A stretch of DNA of 64,000 nt, from the NCBI RefSeq assembly GCF_003201475.1, contig NZ_QJJK01000002.1:372001-436000 (forward strand), given 5' to 3'. The DNA is from Chelatococcus asaccharovorans (GTDB lineage Bacteria > Pseudomonadota > Alphaproteobacteria > Rhizobiales > Beijerinckiaceae). A program made the position numbers and the translations under genes. Below, piece after piece: positions 24,385-32,649 of the stretch (position 1 is the first letter of the stretch; each line of letters starts with the position of its first letter). The notes beneath the pieces are model-generated. The model saw nothing but the letters and a program-made list of their open reading frames with translations, was not told the DNA's origin and did no database searches.

Positions 24385-25464
24385 ATGGTGAACACCGGCA
24401 GCGACAGCATGAAGATCGATTGCGATATCCATCCCGGCGTTCCCGGGGTGGAGGCACTGTTGCCCTACATGTCGGATTTCTGGCGCGAGCAATTCGTCAA
24501 CCGCGAGATCGACGGCATGGAGTTGGCGAGCTACCCGCCGACCGCGCCGATCAGCTGCCGCCCGGACTGGCGGGAGAAGGGGCGGCCCCCCGGCTCAAGC
24601 CTGGAAACCGTGCGCAGACAGGCGCTGGACGGGCTGGGATTGAGCCTGGCGATCTGCAACCCGCTCTACGGCGGCCAGGTCGCCATGAGCGAGCACATGG
24701 GCACGGCGGTCTCAGCCGCCGTGAACGACTGGATCCGCCATGAGTGGCTGGACCGCGAGCCGCGCCTGCGCGCCTCCATCGTCGTGGCGGCGCAGGATCC
24801 GATCGCAGCCGCCGCCGAGATCGACCGCTGTGCGAGCAGCGATCGCCGGTTTGTCCAGGTGCTGATGCTCGTCGCCAACGAGCTGACCCTGGGGCGGCGC
24901 TACTACTGGCCGATCTTTGAGGCTGCGCAACGGCACGGACTGCCCATCGGCATCCATGCCGGTAGCATGCAGCGCTACCCCGCCACGCCGACGGGGTCGC
25001 CGACGCATCTTCTGCAGGACTACGCGAGCGCGCCGCAGATGTTCTGCGCTCAGGTGCAAAGCCTTCTGTGCGAAGGCGTCTTCAGCAAGTTCCCGGATCT
25101 CACCTTCGTGCTGATCGAGAGCGGCGTGGGCTGGGTGGTGCCCTTCATGTGGCGCTCGACGAAGACCTGGCGCGGCGTGCGCGGCGAAGTGCCGTGGATG
25201 AAGCGCCCAGCGATCGACGAGGTGCGGGATCGGATCCGCATGACCATTCAGCCGTTTGACGGCCCGGATGCCGGGCCTGACCTCGAACGGTTCATCGAGC
25301 AGTTGGGCTCGGACGATATCCTCTTGTTCTCATCGGATTATCCGCACTGGCATTTTGAGGGCTCCGACGCGATGCCACCCGGCCTCTCCTCGGAGCTCGC
25401 CCGCAAGATCGCCTGGCAGAACCCGCTGAATACCTATCCACGCTTGAGGGAGAGCCTGTCATGA
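24385..25464 (+). CDS. Amidohydrolase-family protein (Amidohydro_2), tandem copy 1
   Basis: A TIM-barrel metal-dependent hydrolase or decarboxylase, about 359 residues, of the family containing ACMSD and gamma-resorcylate decarboxylase. It has the N-terminal DCDIHPG motif, PIGIHAGSM near residue 190, FVLIESGVGWVVPFMWR near residue 245 and LLFSSDYPHWHFEGSD near residue 315, which supply the metal-binding and catalytic residues. AGAGG lies 8 bases before the ATG at 24385; ATG 24379 is also possible. It overlaps the next, homologous amidohydrolase by 4 bp. Members of this family decarboxylate or hydrolyse aromatic or heterocyclic acids. Confidence 0.85.
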   Translation: MVNTGSDSMKIDCDIHPGVPGVEALLPYMSDFWREQFVNREIDGMELASYPPTAPISCRPDWREKGRPPGSSLETVRRQALDGLGLSLAICNPLYGGQVAMSEHMGTAVSAAVNDWIRHEWLDREPRLRASIVVAAQDPIAAAAEIDRCASSDRRFVQVLMLVANELTLGRRYYWPIFEAAQRHGLPIGIHAGSMQRYPATPTGSPTHLLQDYASAPQMFCAQVQSLLCEGVFSKFPDLTFVLIESGVGWVVPFMWRSTKTWRGVRGEVPWMKRPAIDEVRDRIRMTIQPFDGPDAGPDLERFIEQLGSDDILLFSSDYPHWHFEGSDAMPPGLSSELARKIAWQNPLNTYPRLRESLS

Positions 25465-26561
25465 GCACGGCCGTTTTGGACAGACCGGTTGCGGCGGACA
25501 AGGTCGGCGCCGGCATCATCGACTCGGACATTCATCCGGCCCCCGCACAGGGAGGCGAGACGCTCAAACCCTATATGGCGCGGCGCTGGCAGGACCATCT
25601 CGACCTATACGGCCAGCAGACCAACGGCCCCTATGCGAGCGTCTATGGCTATCCCCGCTACATGCCGGGAACGGCGCGGCGTGATGCCTGGCCTGAAAAC
25701 GGCGGCCTGCCCGGATCCGATCTGTCCTTGATGCGCGCACAGCATCTGGACCGAAACGACGTGGCTCTCGGCATCATGGAGCCGCTCGGCTTCGGGCAAT
25801 CCGCGCATAACGTGGAATTTGGCGCGGCGTTGGTATCGGCTGTCAATGACTGGCAGGTCGATGCTTTCGTGGATCAGGAACCGCGGCTGCGCGCGTCCCT
25901 GGTCATCGCCCATGAAGACGCCCGCGCCGCCGTTGCGGAGATCCGGCGTCGCGCACCGGACCGGCGCTATGCGCAGATCCAGCTTGTGTCGCTTGCGGCG
26001 GAGCCCTTGGGACGTCGACGCTATTGGCCGATCTACGAAGAGGCCGCGGCATACGGCCTGCCCATCGGCATCCACGTCGGTGGGCCGGCGGGCGCGCGCA
26101 CGGCGAGCGGCTGGCCCGCCTACTATAACGAGGAGCATCTGTCGCTCGTCGCCACCATGCAGACCCACATGATGAGCCTGATCTTCGAAGGCGTCTGCGA
26201 ATATTTCCCCCAGTTGAAATTCGTCCTTATCGAAGGCGGCGTGGCCTGGTCGATTCCGCTCAGGAAACGTATCGACAGGCTGTGGCGCAGCATGGGTTCC
26301 GAGGTGCCGCATGTGAAGCGTCCACCGTCGGACTATGTCGCCGAGAATTTCTACTTCTCGACGCAGCCGATTGAAGAGCCGGAGGCGCCGGAAGATCTGG
26401 TGCACATCTTCGAGCAGGTCGGGTGGGACAGGCTCCTCTATGCCAGCGACTATCCCCATTGGGACTATGATGATCCCAAATATGCATTCAAGACGGAGAT
26501 GCCGGAGGACAAGATGAACAAGGTCATGCGCAGCAATGCACTTGGCCTCTATCGTCTTTAG
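25461..26561 (+). CDS. Amidohydrolase-family protein (Amidohydro_2), tandem copy 2
   Basis: A 366-residue paralogue of the preceding gene, overlapping its stop as ATGA. Matching landmarks are DSDIHPAPAQGGETLKPYM near residue 22, RRYWPIYEEAAAYGLPIGIH near residue 190, FVLIEGGVAWSIPLRKRIDR near residue 255 and LLYASDYPHWDYDDP near residue 325. The pair probably arose by tandem duplication and has diverged, so the products could form a hetero-oligomer or act on successive intermediates. A MITE-like element begins 15 bp after the stop. Confidence 0.85.
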   Translation: MSTAVLDRPVAADKVGAGIIDSDIHPAPAQGGETLKPYMARRWQDHLDLYGQQTNGPYASVYGYPRYMPGTARRDAWPENGGLPGSDLSLMRAQHLDRNDVALGIMEPLGFGQSAHNVEFGAALVSAVNDWQVDAFVDQEPRLRASLVIAHEDARAAVAEIRRRAPDRRYAQIQLVSLAAEPLGRRRYWPIYEEAAAYGLPIGIHVGGPAGARTASGWPAYYNEEHLSLVATMQTHMMSLIFEGVCEYFPQLKFVLIEGGVAWSIPLRKRIDRLWRSMGSEVPHVKRPPSDYVAENFYFSTQPIEEPEAPEDLVHIFEQVGWDRLLYASDYPHWDYDDPKYAFKTEMPEDKMNKVMRSNALGLYRL

Positions 26562-26576
26562 TCGCGGCGCGTCTTA

Positions 26577-26853
26577 GGGTCAGGACCCATTAATATGATG
26601 GAAATGGCGCCTGAAACGGCAAAGAGATGCCGAAAAGAGATTCCTGGAGAGACGCGAAGGTCGATGGGGTTCCATCGGCCGAGTGGCTCGACGCCGCAGG
26701 TCGCAGCCGTTTCGGCGTCCTTCGGATGTGGTCCATTTGGCCGGCAACTGCGTCGCGGAGGGCTCGAAAGCCGAAAGGCTTCCTTCACCTCCGCTTCTTG
26801 TATCCGGCCAAATGGCCTCACACCATTTCAACCAGATGAATGGGTCCTGACCC
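26577..26853. mobile_element. 277-bp MITE-like element with TA target duplication
   Basis: The ends are perfect 15-bp inverted repeats beginning GGGTCAGGACCCATT, extending imperfectly to about 33 bp. TA lies immediately outside both ends (26575-26576 and 26854-26855), as expected for IS630/Tc1-type transposition. Inside is only a 70-codon open frame starting MPKRDSWRDAKVDG, with no recognisable transposase. It sits in the operon between the second amidohydrolase and the Rieske ferredoxin gene. Confidence 0.85.
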
Positions 26854-26869
26854 TAATAGGGAGCGTGAC

Positions 26870-27196
26870 TTGAGCAATGTGATGACGTGGGTCAGGGTGG
26901 CCACGACCGCTGCGGTACCGCTCGGCGAGATGCTGGGCGTGAGTGTCAATGGGTTCAAGCTGGCGATCTATCATCTGGACGACGACAGCTTCCGCGCCAC
27001 CCAGAATGTCTGCACGCATGAATTCGCGTTGCTGAGTGACGGCTGGCTGGAAGGCTCGGAAGTGGAATGTCCGCTCCACGCCGGACGCTTCGACGTGCGC
27101 ACCGGGCGGGCTCTGTGCGAGCCGCTGAAGCGCGACATCGCGGTCTTTGCCGTGGAGGTCCGCGACGGCGAGATCTTCGTGGCCCTCCCCCAATGA
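26870..27196 (+). CDS. Rieske-type [2Fe-2S] ferredoxin
   Basis: A small Rieske ferredoxin of 108 residues, the usual size for the electron carrier of three-component aromatic oxygenases. Ligands are in VCTHEFALLSDGWLEG near residue 45 and ECPLHAGRFDVRTGRAL near residue 65. The TTG at 26870 is preferred because AGGGAG lies 6 bases upstream; ATG 26882 is the alternative. The gene begins 17 bp after the MITE-like element. It overlaps the ferredoxin reductase gene as ATGA, so the two are surely a pair. No oxygenase terminal component is in the window. Confidence 0.88.
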   Translation: MSNVMTWVRVATTAAVPLGEMLGVSVNGFKLAIYHLDDDSFRATQNVCTHEFALLSDGWLEGSEVECPLHAGRFDVRTGRALCEPLKRDIAVFAVEVRDGEIFVALPQ

Positions 27197-28446
27197 CAGC
27201 GGGTCAACAAGCGATGCGAACGCACGTCGTCGTTGGCGCCGGCCAGGCCGGCGCGCATGCTGCCGTGGCGATGCGGCGGGCAGGCTTTGGCGGGCGCATC
27301 GTTCTCATTGGTGAGGAGGCCAGCCTTCCCTATGATCGGCCGCCGCTGTCGAAGAGCTTCCTTCTTGCCGAGGATGAGCCCAGGCTGACGCATTTTTTCG
27401 AGCCGGCGGTTTTCAGCAGTCTGCGCATCGAGGCCATGGTCGGGGTCAAGGTCGAGGCCATTGATCTCGCCGCCCGGCGGATTGCTCTGACCTACGGCGG
27501 TGGCCTTGATTTCGACGCGTTGCTCCTCGCCACCGGAAGCCGCCCCCGTTGCCTCAACGTACCCGGCGGCGAGCGTGGCCTGGCGATCCGAACTTTCGAT
27601 GACGCCAGCCAGCTGCGCCAGCGGCTGATCGCGGGACAATCCGTGGTCTGTATCGGTGCCGGCGTCATCGGGCTCGAGGTGGCTGCGGCAGCGCAGGCCC
27701 GCGGCTGTTCAGTGTCCGTGCTGGATGTGGAACGCACGGTGATGTCGCGCTCCCTGGCGCCCGAGCTGGGGGTGCTGGTCCAGCAATTGCATGAGCACCA
27801 TGGCGTCACTTTTGAGGGTGCCGTGGCGGTCGCGGCGATCGAGGGGGACAGCGTGGTGCTCGGCGACGGGCGCCGTCTGCCTGCGGATACGGTGGTCTGC
27901 GGCATCGGCGTTGTCCGCAATATCGACCTCGCCCGCGCCGCCGGCATCGCGACACGGGCGGGCATCCTCGTCGATCCCTACGGGCGCACCAGCGCGGACG
28001 GGATCTATGCCGCCGGCGAGGTCGCCGAATTCCCGCTCGCCGGTGGTCATGGGGTATGGGAAAGCTGGAAGCACGCGCAGGACCATGGCGCCCTGGTCGG
28101 GCGCGTCATGGCGGGCGCGGCCCAGCCGTACAACGAAGTGCCGTGGTTCTGGAGCGACCAGTACGGCGTCAATATCCAGGTTGTCGGTGATGCCACCGGA
28201 GCGGCGGCCGCACAGGTTGTCGACAGGGGCAAGCGGGACGGCCCCTCGTTCTGCGCCTTCTTTCTCGACGCGCAATCGCATGTGATCGGTGCCTTCGGCT
28301 GGAACGCACCCAAAGAGGTCGCGGCCGCGACGCGGATGATCCGCCGCGCCATGGCCATAACGCCTGATCGTCTTGCCGACCCGTCCGTCTCGCTTCAGAC
28401 CGTTCTCGCGACGTCCTCCTCGCCAGCCGTCGCTCAGCTCGTTTAG
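27193..28446 (+). CDS. FAD-dependent ferredoxin reductase
   Basis: An NAD(P)H:ferredoxin reductase of the oxygenase-coupled type, 417 residues. It has the FAD-binding VVGAGQAGAHAAVAMR near residue 12, PYDRPPLSKSFL near residue 45, ATGSRPR near residue 113, and the NADH-binding CIGAGVIGLEVAAAA near residue 153. The second FAD motif reads YAAGEVAEFP where AAGDVA is usual, a conservative D-to-E change. The C-terminal reductase domain (WFWSDQYGVNIQVVGDA) is present. It passes electrons from NAD(P)H to the Rieske ferredoxin upstream, and is the last gene of the operon. It converges on the thiolase gene, 17 bp apart. Confidence 0.9.
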   Translation: MTAGQQAMRTHVVVGAGQAGAHAAVAMRRAGFGGRIVLIGEEASLPYDRPPLSKSFLLAEDEPRLTHFFEPAVFSSLRIEAMVGVKVEAIDLAARRIALTYGGGLDFDALLLATGSRPRCLNVPGGERGLAIRTFDDASQLRQRLIAGQSVVCIGAGVIGLEVAAAAQARGCSVSVLDVERTVMSRSLAPELGVLVQQLHEHHGVTFEGAVAVAAIEGDSVVLGDGRRLPADTVVCGIGVVRNIDLARAAGIATRAGILVDPYGRTSADGIYAAGEVAEFPLAGGHGVWESWKHAQDHGALVGRVMAGAAQPYNEVPWFWSDQYGVNIQVVGDATGAAAAQVVDRGKRDGPSFCAFFLDAQSHVIGAFGWNAPKEVAAATRMIRRAMAITPDRLADPSVSLQTVLATSSSPAVAQLV

Positions 28447-28463
28447 GCCAAGTCCGCCCGGTG

Positions 28464-29645
28464 TCAGGTGCGTTCGACCACGACGGCGATGCCCTGGCCG
28501 CCGCCGATGCACATGGTGGCCATTCCGAAGCGACCGCCGATCCGCTGCAGTTCGTAGCAGAGCTTCACCAGAAGAATGGCCCCCGAGGCGCCAATCGGAT
28601 GGCCCAGCGCCACCGCACCCCCATTCGGATTGACCTTTGCCGGATCCAGCCCGAGTTCCTGGGAGACCGCGCAGGCTTGGGCGGCGAAGGCCTCGTTCGA
28701 CTCGATCACGTCGAGGTCGGAAACCGAGAGCCCGGCGCGCGTCAACGCCTGCCGCACGGCGGGTATGGGGCCGAGCCCCATCACGTCCGGTGCGACCCCG
28801 CCGAGGCCCGAAGAGACGATCCGCGCCAGCGGCTGCACGGCATGCCGGGCGGCGGCCTCCCCCGACATCAGCACGAGCGCGGCCGCGCCGTCGTTGATGC
28901 CGCTCGCATTGCCGGCCGTCACGGTGCCATCCTTTTGGAAAGCCGGACGCAGCCGCGTCAGATCCTCGAGCGACAGCTCGCTGCGAACATGCTCGTCGGT
29001 GTCGAACAGGGCCTCTTCTCGTCCCTTCCTGACAGCGACGGGAATGATCTGCTCGACGAACCGCCCTTCCGCGATGGCGCGGGACGCGCGGCGATGCGAT
29101 TCCAGGGCAAAGGTATCCTGCACCGTCCGGTCTATCCCTCTCCGCGCGGCGATGTTCTCGGCCGTGATGCCCATGTGGCCAGAGCCGAAAGGATCCGTCA
29201 GCGCGCCGATCATCATGTCGGTGGCCGCCATGTCGCCCATTTTCTGCCCGCTGCGGCTTTGCGTCAGCAAATGCCCCGCGCGGCTCATGTTCTCGGTGCC
29301 GCCTGCGAGCACGATCTCGGCATGACCGAGGAGTATCTGCTCCGAGGCCGTCACCACGGCCTGCATTCCCGATCCGCAGAGACGGTTCAAGGTCAGCGCG
29401 GGCGCCGTCTCGGGCACGCCGGCCCGCATCGCCACCACGCGCGACACATACATGTCCTCAGGCGCCGTATGGATCACATTGCCGAAGACCGTCTGGCCGA
29501 TGTCCGACCCGGCGATGCCTGCCCGCGCGATGGCCTCCCGCGCCACGATCGCGCCGAGTTCGCAAGGCGAAATCCCGGCGAGCGCACCGCCGAAATCACC
29601 GATGGCAGTGCGAACACCCGAGGCGATGACAACCGTTCTGCTCAT
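28464..29645 (-). CDS. Acetyl-CoA C-acyltransferase (thiolase)
   Basis: A thiolase of 393 residues. The acyl-accepting cysteine lies in LNRLCGSGMQAV near residue 90; NEAFA near residue 320, GGAVALGHPIGASGA near residue 350 and the second catalytic cysteine in CIGGGQG near residue 382 complete the site. It catalyses the reversible cleavage of 3-ketoacyl-CoA, or formation of acetoacetyl-CoA. It stands alone. A beta-ketoadipyl-CoA thiolase (PcaF) would complete the pca pathway, but this sequence looks more like a generic acetoacetyl-CoA thiolase and is 27 kb away. With the BKACE gene it could recycle acetoacetate, which is inference. Confidence 0.92.
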   Translation of the reverse strand: MSRTVVIASGVRTAIGDFGGALAGISPCELGAIVAREAIARAGIAGSDIGQTVFGNVIHTAPEDMYVSRVVAMRAGVPETAPALTLNRLCGSGMQAVVTASEQILLGHAEIVLAGGTENMSRAGHLLTQSRSGQKMGDMAATDMMIGALTDPFGSGHMGITAENIAARRGIDRTVQDTFALESHRRASRAIAEGRFVEQIIPVAVRKGREEALFDTDEHVRSELSLEDLTRLRPAFQKDGTVTAGNASGINDGAAALVLMSGEAAARHAVQPLARIVSSGLGGVAPDVMGLGPIPAVRQALTRAGLSVSDLDVIESNEAFAAQACAVSQELGLDPAKVNPNGGAVALGHPIGASGAILLVKLCYELQRIGGRFGMATMCIGGGQGIAVVVERT

Positions 29646-30048
29646 CCCGACGTCCCTTCATCGACAGCGATCCGGAGCCTGAGCTCTCGCCGTTGCACTT
29701 GGAACAGATCGCTTCACCCCGGACAACAGGAATTTCCCAAACTGCACACAAGCCCCGGCCGAGCCGAGCGGCGGCATGGTGACGGCTTCATGACGTGCCG
29801 GCTTTCGGGAGTGGCGGAGCCCCCAGGCGCGCGCCAGAGCATTTTCGCGTTTCTCCGAATCGCGAAAATGCTCCATGTCTTTGTTTTAGCGCATTTTCTT
29901 CACGCGAACCGGTGTCCACTTCGCTCGAAAATGCGCTAGTGGCGTTTCTGAGGTCGATGCCGGCCAGCCGTTGCTTCCCACGCCTGACCCGGCAGGAGCA
30001 CGCGGATGTTTGATCGTCACGCATCATCCACGCCGCCCAGAGCAAAGC
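29646..30048. other. 403-bp gap upstream of thiolase and downstream of treY
   Basis: No gene is seen. The gap contains the thiolase promoter region at its left side and the palindromic mosaic repeats at 29837-29937. It also serves as the 3' end of the long minus-strand glycogen-trehalose operon. Confidence 0.6.
29837..29937. repeat. Two-part palindromic mosaic repeat of rhizobial type
   Basis: Two strong hairpins lie back to back. The first has arms GAGCATTTTCGCG / CGCGAAAATGCTC (29837-29873). The second has arms AGCGCATTTTC / GAAAATGCGCT (29888-29937), with TTCACGCGAACCGGTGTCCA in its interior. A decayed relative is at 7562-7661. Short elements of this style are abundant between genes in Hyphomicrobiales. 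Confidence 0.75.
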
Positions 30049-32649
30049 TCACCGCCGTGGCGGTTCTTTCATGATGAGGGCGACCGGCAAATCGACAAGA
30101 ACGTCGGCGAGATTGAGATGGGTTGTGATTGTCACGGTCTGGCCGGACAGCACATCACGATATTCACCCCTCAATTGCGGTGGAATAGAGACATGCGTGC
30201 CCGCCAGCGCCGCGCTGGGGATCTGCGGCGTGCTGTCGAGCAGCCGAAAGGCCGTCCTTGTCGCGATGCTAATGGCGGCGCGACGTCCGACCTGACGCGC
30301 GAAGGCGACAATTGTCGCGGCTCGCGGCCCAGTCACGGTGAGCGGCTCCAGCGCGCCTTCTATGAAGAGCTCCGGATCGAGCTTCCGGGCGCGCAGCGCG
30401 AGCGCCACGACAGCCTGTTTGACGCGGCCGTCCTGCCAATGGGCGGCGCGCTCGGCGGCCGTGGAGAGGGTCGCGAGCGCTGCCTGGCGCGCGGCAAAAT
30501 CGACCGGACGGCGATTGTCCGGATCGACGAGGCTGAAATCCCAGAACTCCGTTCCCTGGTAGGTATCCGGCACCCCGGGCAGGGTCAGGCGCAGCAGGGT
30601 CTGGGCGAGGCTGTTGGCCGCGCCGGCAGGTGCGATGCGCCGGACGAAGAGTTCCGCTTCCCCGCTGAAAGCACAGCGCGCGGGATCGAGCAACGCGGCC
30701 AGGAATTGCCGCTGAGCCCCTTCATAGGCCACGTCGGGCGATGTCCAGCTGGTGCGCAGTTTGGCCTCCCGCAGCGCCTTTTCCTGCCATCCCGCCAAGC
30801 GCTCGACAAACAGCGCGAGGCCATCATGATCATCAGCGCGCAGGGCATAGGGCCACGCGCCGATGATCATCTGATAGAGCATCAGGTGTTCGCCGGCCTC
30901 ACCCGTCGCGCCGACCTGCATACGCAACGCGCGATGGTCGTTCCGCCATGCCTCGACCTGCTCCGCCCATTCCCCGGCGCATTCGGAGAGAACGGCGAGC
31001 CGCGCCCGCAGATCCTCGCCGCGCTTGTGGTCATGGGTCGCCGTCGCCAGCATGGCGCCGGGAAATTCCCGCCCGCGACGGCGGGACCTTGTGAGGAAGG
31101 CCTCCGCATCGCGAGCGAAAAGCCCGGCGTTCGATCCCACCTCGTTGCGCGAGAGGAGCCTGCCATGGCGGTAGAACGCCGTGTCCTCCACGGACTTGGC
31201 GGCCAATGGCGCCGTCAGCTGCTGGAACCGCCTGATAGCCGTGACCCGCTTGGCGCGTTCCTCGTCGGAGCCGACCGCATCCGGAGCCTCGCCGCCGAGC
31301 CAGGCGTCGATCGCCCCGAGAGCAGCCGCGGCGTCCTCGGAACAGGCGGCCTGCACCGCAGACAGCGCTTTCTCCACGGCCCAGGCGTCCTGCGCCGGCC
31401 GGCCGGCCGCCCCGGCATAGGTGCGATAGACGGGAAAATGGACGACGAGCGCGCGCAGGGCTGCCGCGATCGCGTCCGCTTCGATCCCCGCCTGGCGCGC
31501 CTGCGCGACCGCGGCGAGGGCGGCAACGGCGCGTTCGAATTCCGGCCGCAGACTGCCGTCCAGAAGTTCGTCCCGCGCCTTCCTTTCCTCGGCATGGAAG
31601 TCGAGCGTGCGGCCGCTGGCCTCCTGCCAGAGGCGTGTGAGCGGCAGTTCCCCATCCGGATGGTGCAGGAACGACCCGACCTCGTCCATGAAGTCATAGC
31701 CGGTCGAGCCGTCGATGCCCCATTCGTGGGGGAGCTCTTCATGGTCAGCAAGGATCTTCTCGACGATGACGTAGCTGCCGCGCGGTGCGCCCGGCGGACG
31801 CCGCCCCTCCAGGGCCGTCAGCCGCTGGCGCAGGGCACGGCAATACCCGCTGGGATCGGTCAGGCCATCGATATGGTCGATGCGAAGTCCGTCGATCTCC
31901 CCCTCGGCATAGAGCCTGAACAAGGTCGCATGGGTGGCTTCGAAAACGACGGGATCCTCAACCCGCACCGCCACCAGTTCGTTGATGTCGAAGAACCGCC
32001 GCCAGTTCAGCCGCGTAGCCGCCTCGCGCCAGAAGACCAGTTCATAATGCTGCCGGGCGAGAAGGGCGCGCAGGTCGGTCGGCTGGTACAGGTCGGTCGA
32101 CGCGTGCGCGTCGAGCGCGCTGTCGGGAGACAACGGCAGCCGGTGCTCACCGTAGGCGAGCGCGAGGGCATCGCTATCTGCGTCAAGTACAAGCGTGATC
32201 TCGCCCCGGTCGATACAGGTGTCGAGCGTATCTCCGAGGATTGGCAGGACGACGCGGGGATTGGCATCCCAGTCGATGTCGAAGAAACGCGCGTATTCGC
32301 TTGCGCGCCCTAAGGTCAGGACGTCCATCCACCACGCGTTATCGCGCCCGACACCCATATGGTTGGGCACGCTGTCGACGATGAGGCCCATATCGTGGCC
32401 GCGAAGCGTCTCAGCCAGCCTGAGGAGCCCGGGCTCTCCGCCGAGCTCCGAGTTGACCGTCGTCGGATCGACCACGTCATAACCGTGCATGGAGCCCGGA
32501 CGCGCGGTCAGTATCGGCGATGTATAGAGGTGGCTGATGCCGAGCTCGGCCATGTAAGGCACGATCGCGGCCGCATCGTCGAAGGTGAAGCCGCCATGGA
32601 GTTGCAGACGCATCGTGGCGCGAGGATAAGTCCTGCCGCTCCCGTTCAT
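30049..32649 (-). CDS. treY: Malto-oligosyltrehalose synthase
   Basis: A GH13 maltooligosyl trehalose synthase of 866 residues. It turns the reducing-end alpha-1,4 bond of a maltodextrin into an alpha,alpha-1,1 bond, giving a maltooligosyl-trehalose for TreZ. TreY hallmarks are HLYTSPILTARPGSMHGYDV near residue 40, DSVPNHMGVG near residue 90, the nucleophile in IDGLRIDHIDGLTDP near residue 250, EKIL near residue 285, STGYDF, and TATHDHKRGEDLRARL near residue 545. The ATG at 32649 overlaps the malQ stop as ATGA. It is the last gene of the seven-gene glycogen-trehalose operon. Confidence 0.95.
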   Translation of the reverse strand: MNGSGRTYPRATMRLQLHGGFTFDDAAAIVPYMAELGISHLYTSPILTARPGSMHGYDVVDPTTVNSELGGEPGLLRLAETLRGHDMGLIVDSVPNHMGVGRDNAWWMDVLTLGRASEYARFFDIDWDANPRVVLPILGDTLDTCIDRGEITLVLDADSDALALAYGEHRLPLSPDSALDAHASTDLYQPTDLRALLARQHYELVFWREAATRLNWRRFFDINELVAVRVEDPVVFEATHATLFRLYAEGEIDGLRIDHIDGLTDPSGYCRALRQRLTALEGRRPPGAPRGSYVIVEKILADHEELPHEWGIDGSTGYDFMDEVGSFLHHPDGELPLTRLWQEASGRTLDFHAEERKARDELLDGSLRPEFERAVAALAAVAQARQAGIEADAIAAALRALVVHFPVYRTYAGAAGRPAQDAWAVEKALSAVQAACSEDAAAALGAIDAWLGGEAPDAVGSDEERAKRVTAIRRFQQLTAPLAAKSVEDTAFYRHGRLLSRNEVGSNAGLFARDAEAFLTRSRRRGREFPGAMLATATHDHKRGEDLRARLAVLSECAGEWAEQVEAWRNDHRALRMQVGATGEAGEHLMLYQMIIGAWPYALRADDHDGLALFVERLAGWQEKALREAKLRTSWTSPDVAYEGAQRQFLAALLDPARCAFSGEAELFVRRIAPAGAANSLAQTLLRLTLPGVPDTYQGTEFWDFSLVDPDNRRPVDFAARQAALATLSTAAERAAHWQDGRVKQAVVALALRARKLDPELFIEGALEPLTVTGPRAATIVAFARQVGRRAAISIATRTAFRLLDSTPQIPSAALAGTHVSIPPQLRGEYRDVLSGQTVTITTHLNLADVLVDLPVALIMKEPPRR

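Noticed and set aside
26627-26839. A 70-codon frame inside the MITE-like element as a gene
   Set aside because: It has no recognisable domain, and the second half is basic low-complexity sequence. At most it is a transposase remnant.
28464-29645. Calling the thiolase PcaF
   Set aside because: It is far from the pca operon, stands alone, and shows only general thiolase signatures.
29971-32313. A 780-codon open frame on the plus strand
   Set aside because: It lies antisense to treY, whose protein is a clear TreY family member. Long antisense frames are common in such GC-rich DNA, and the translation is Arg/Gly-rich without recognisable domains.
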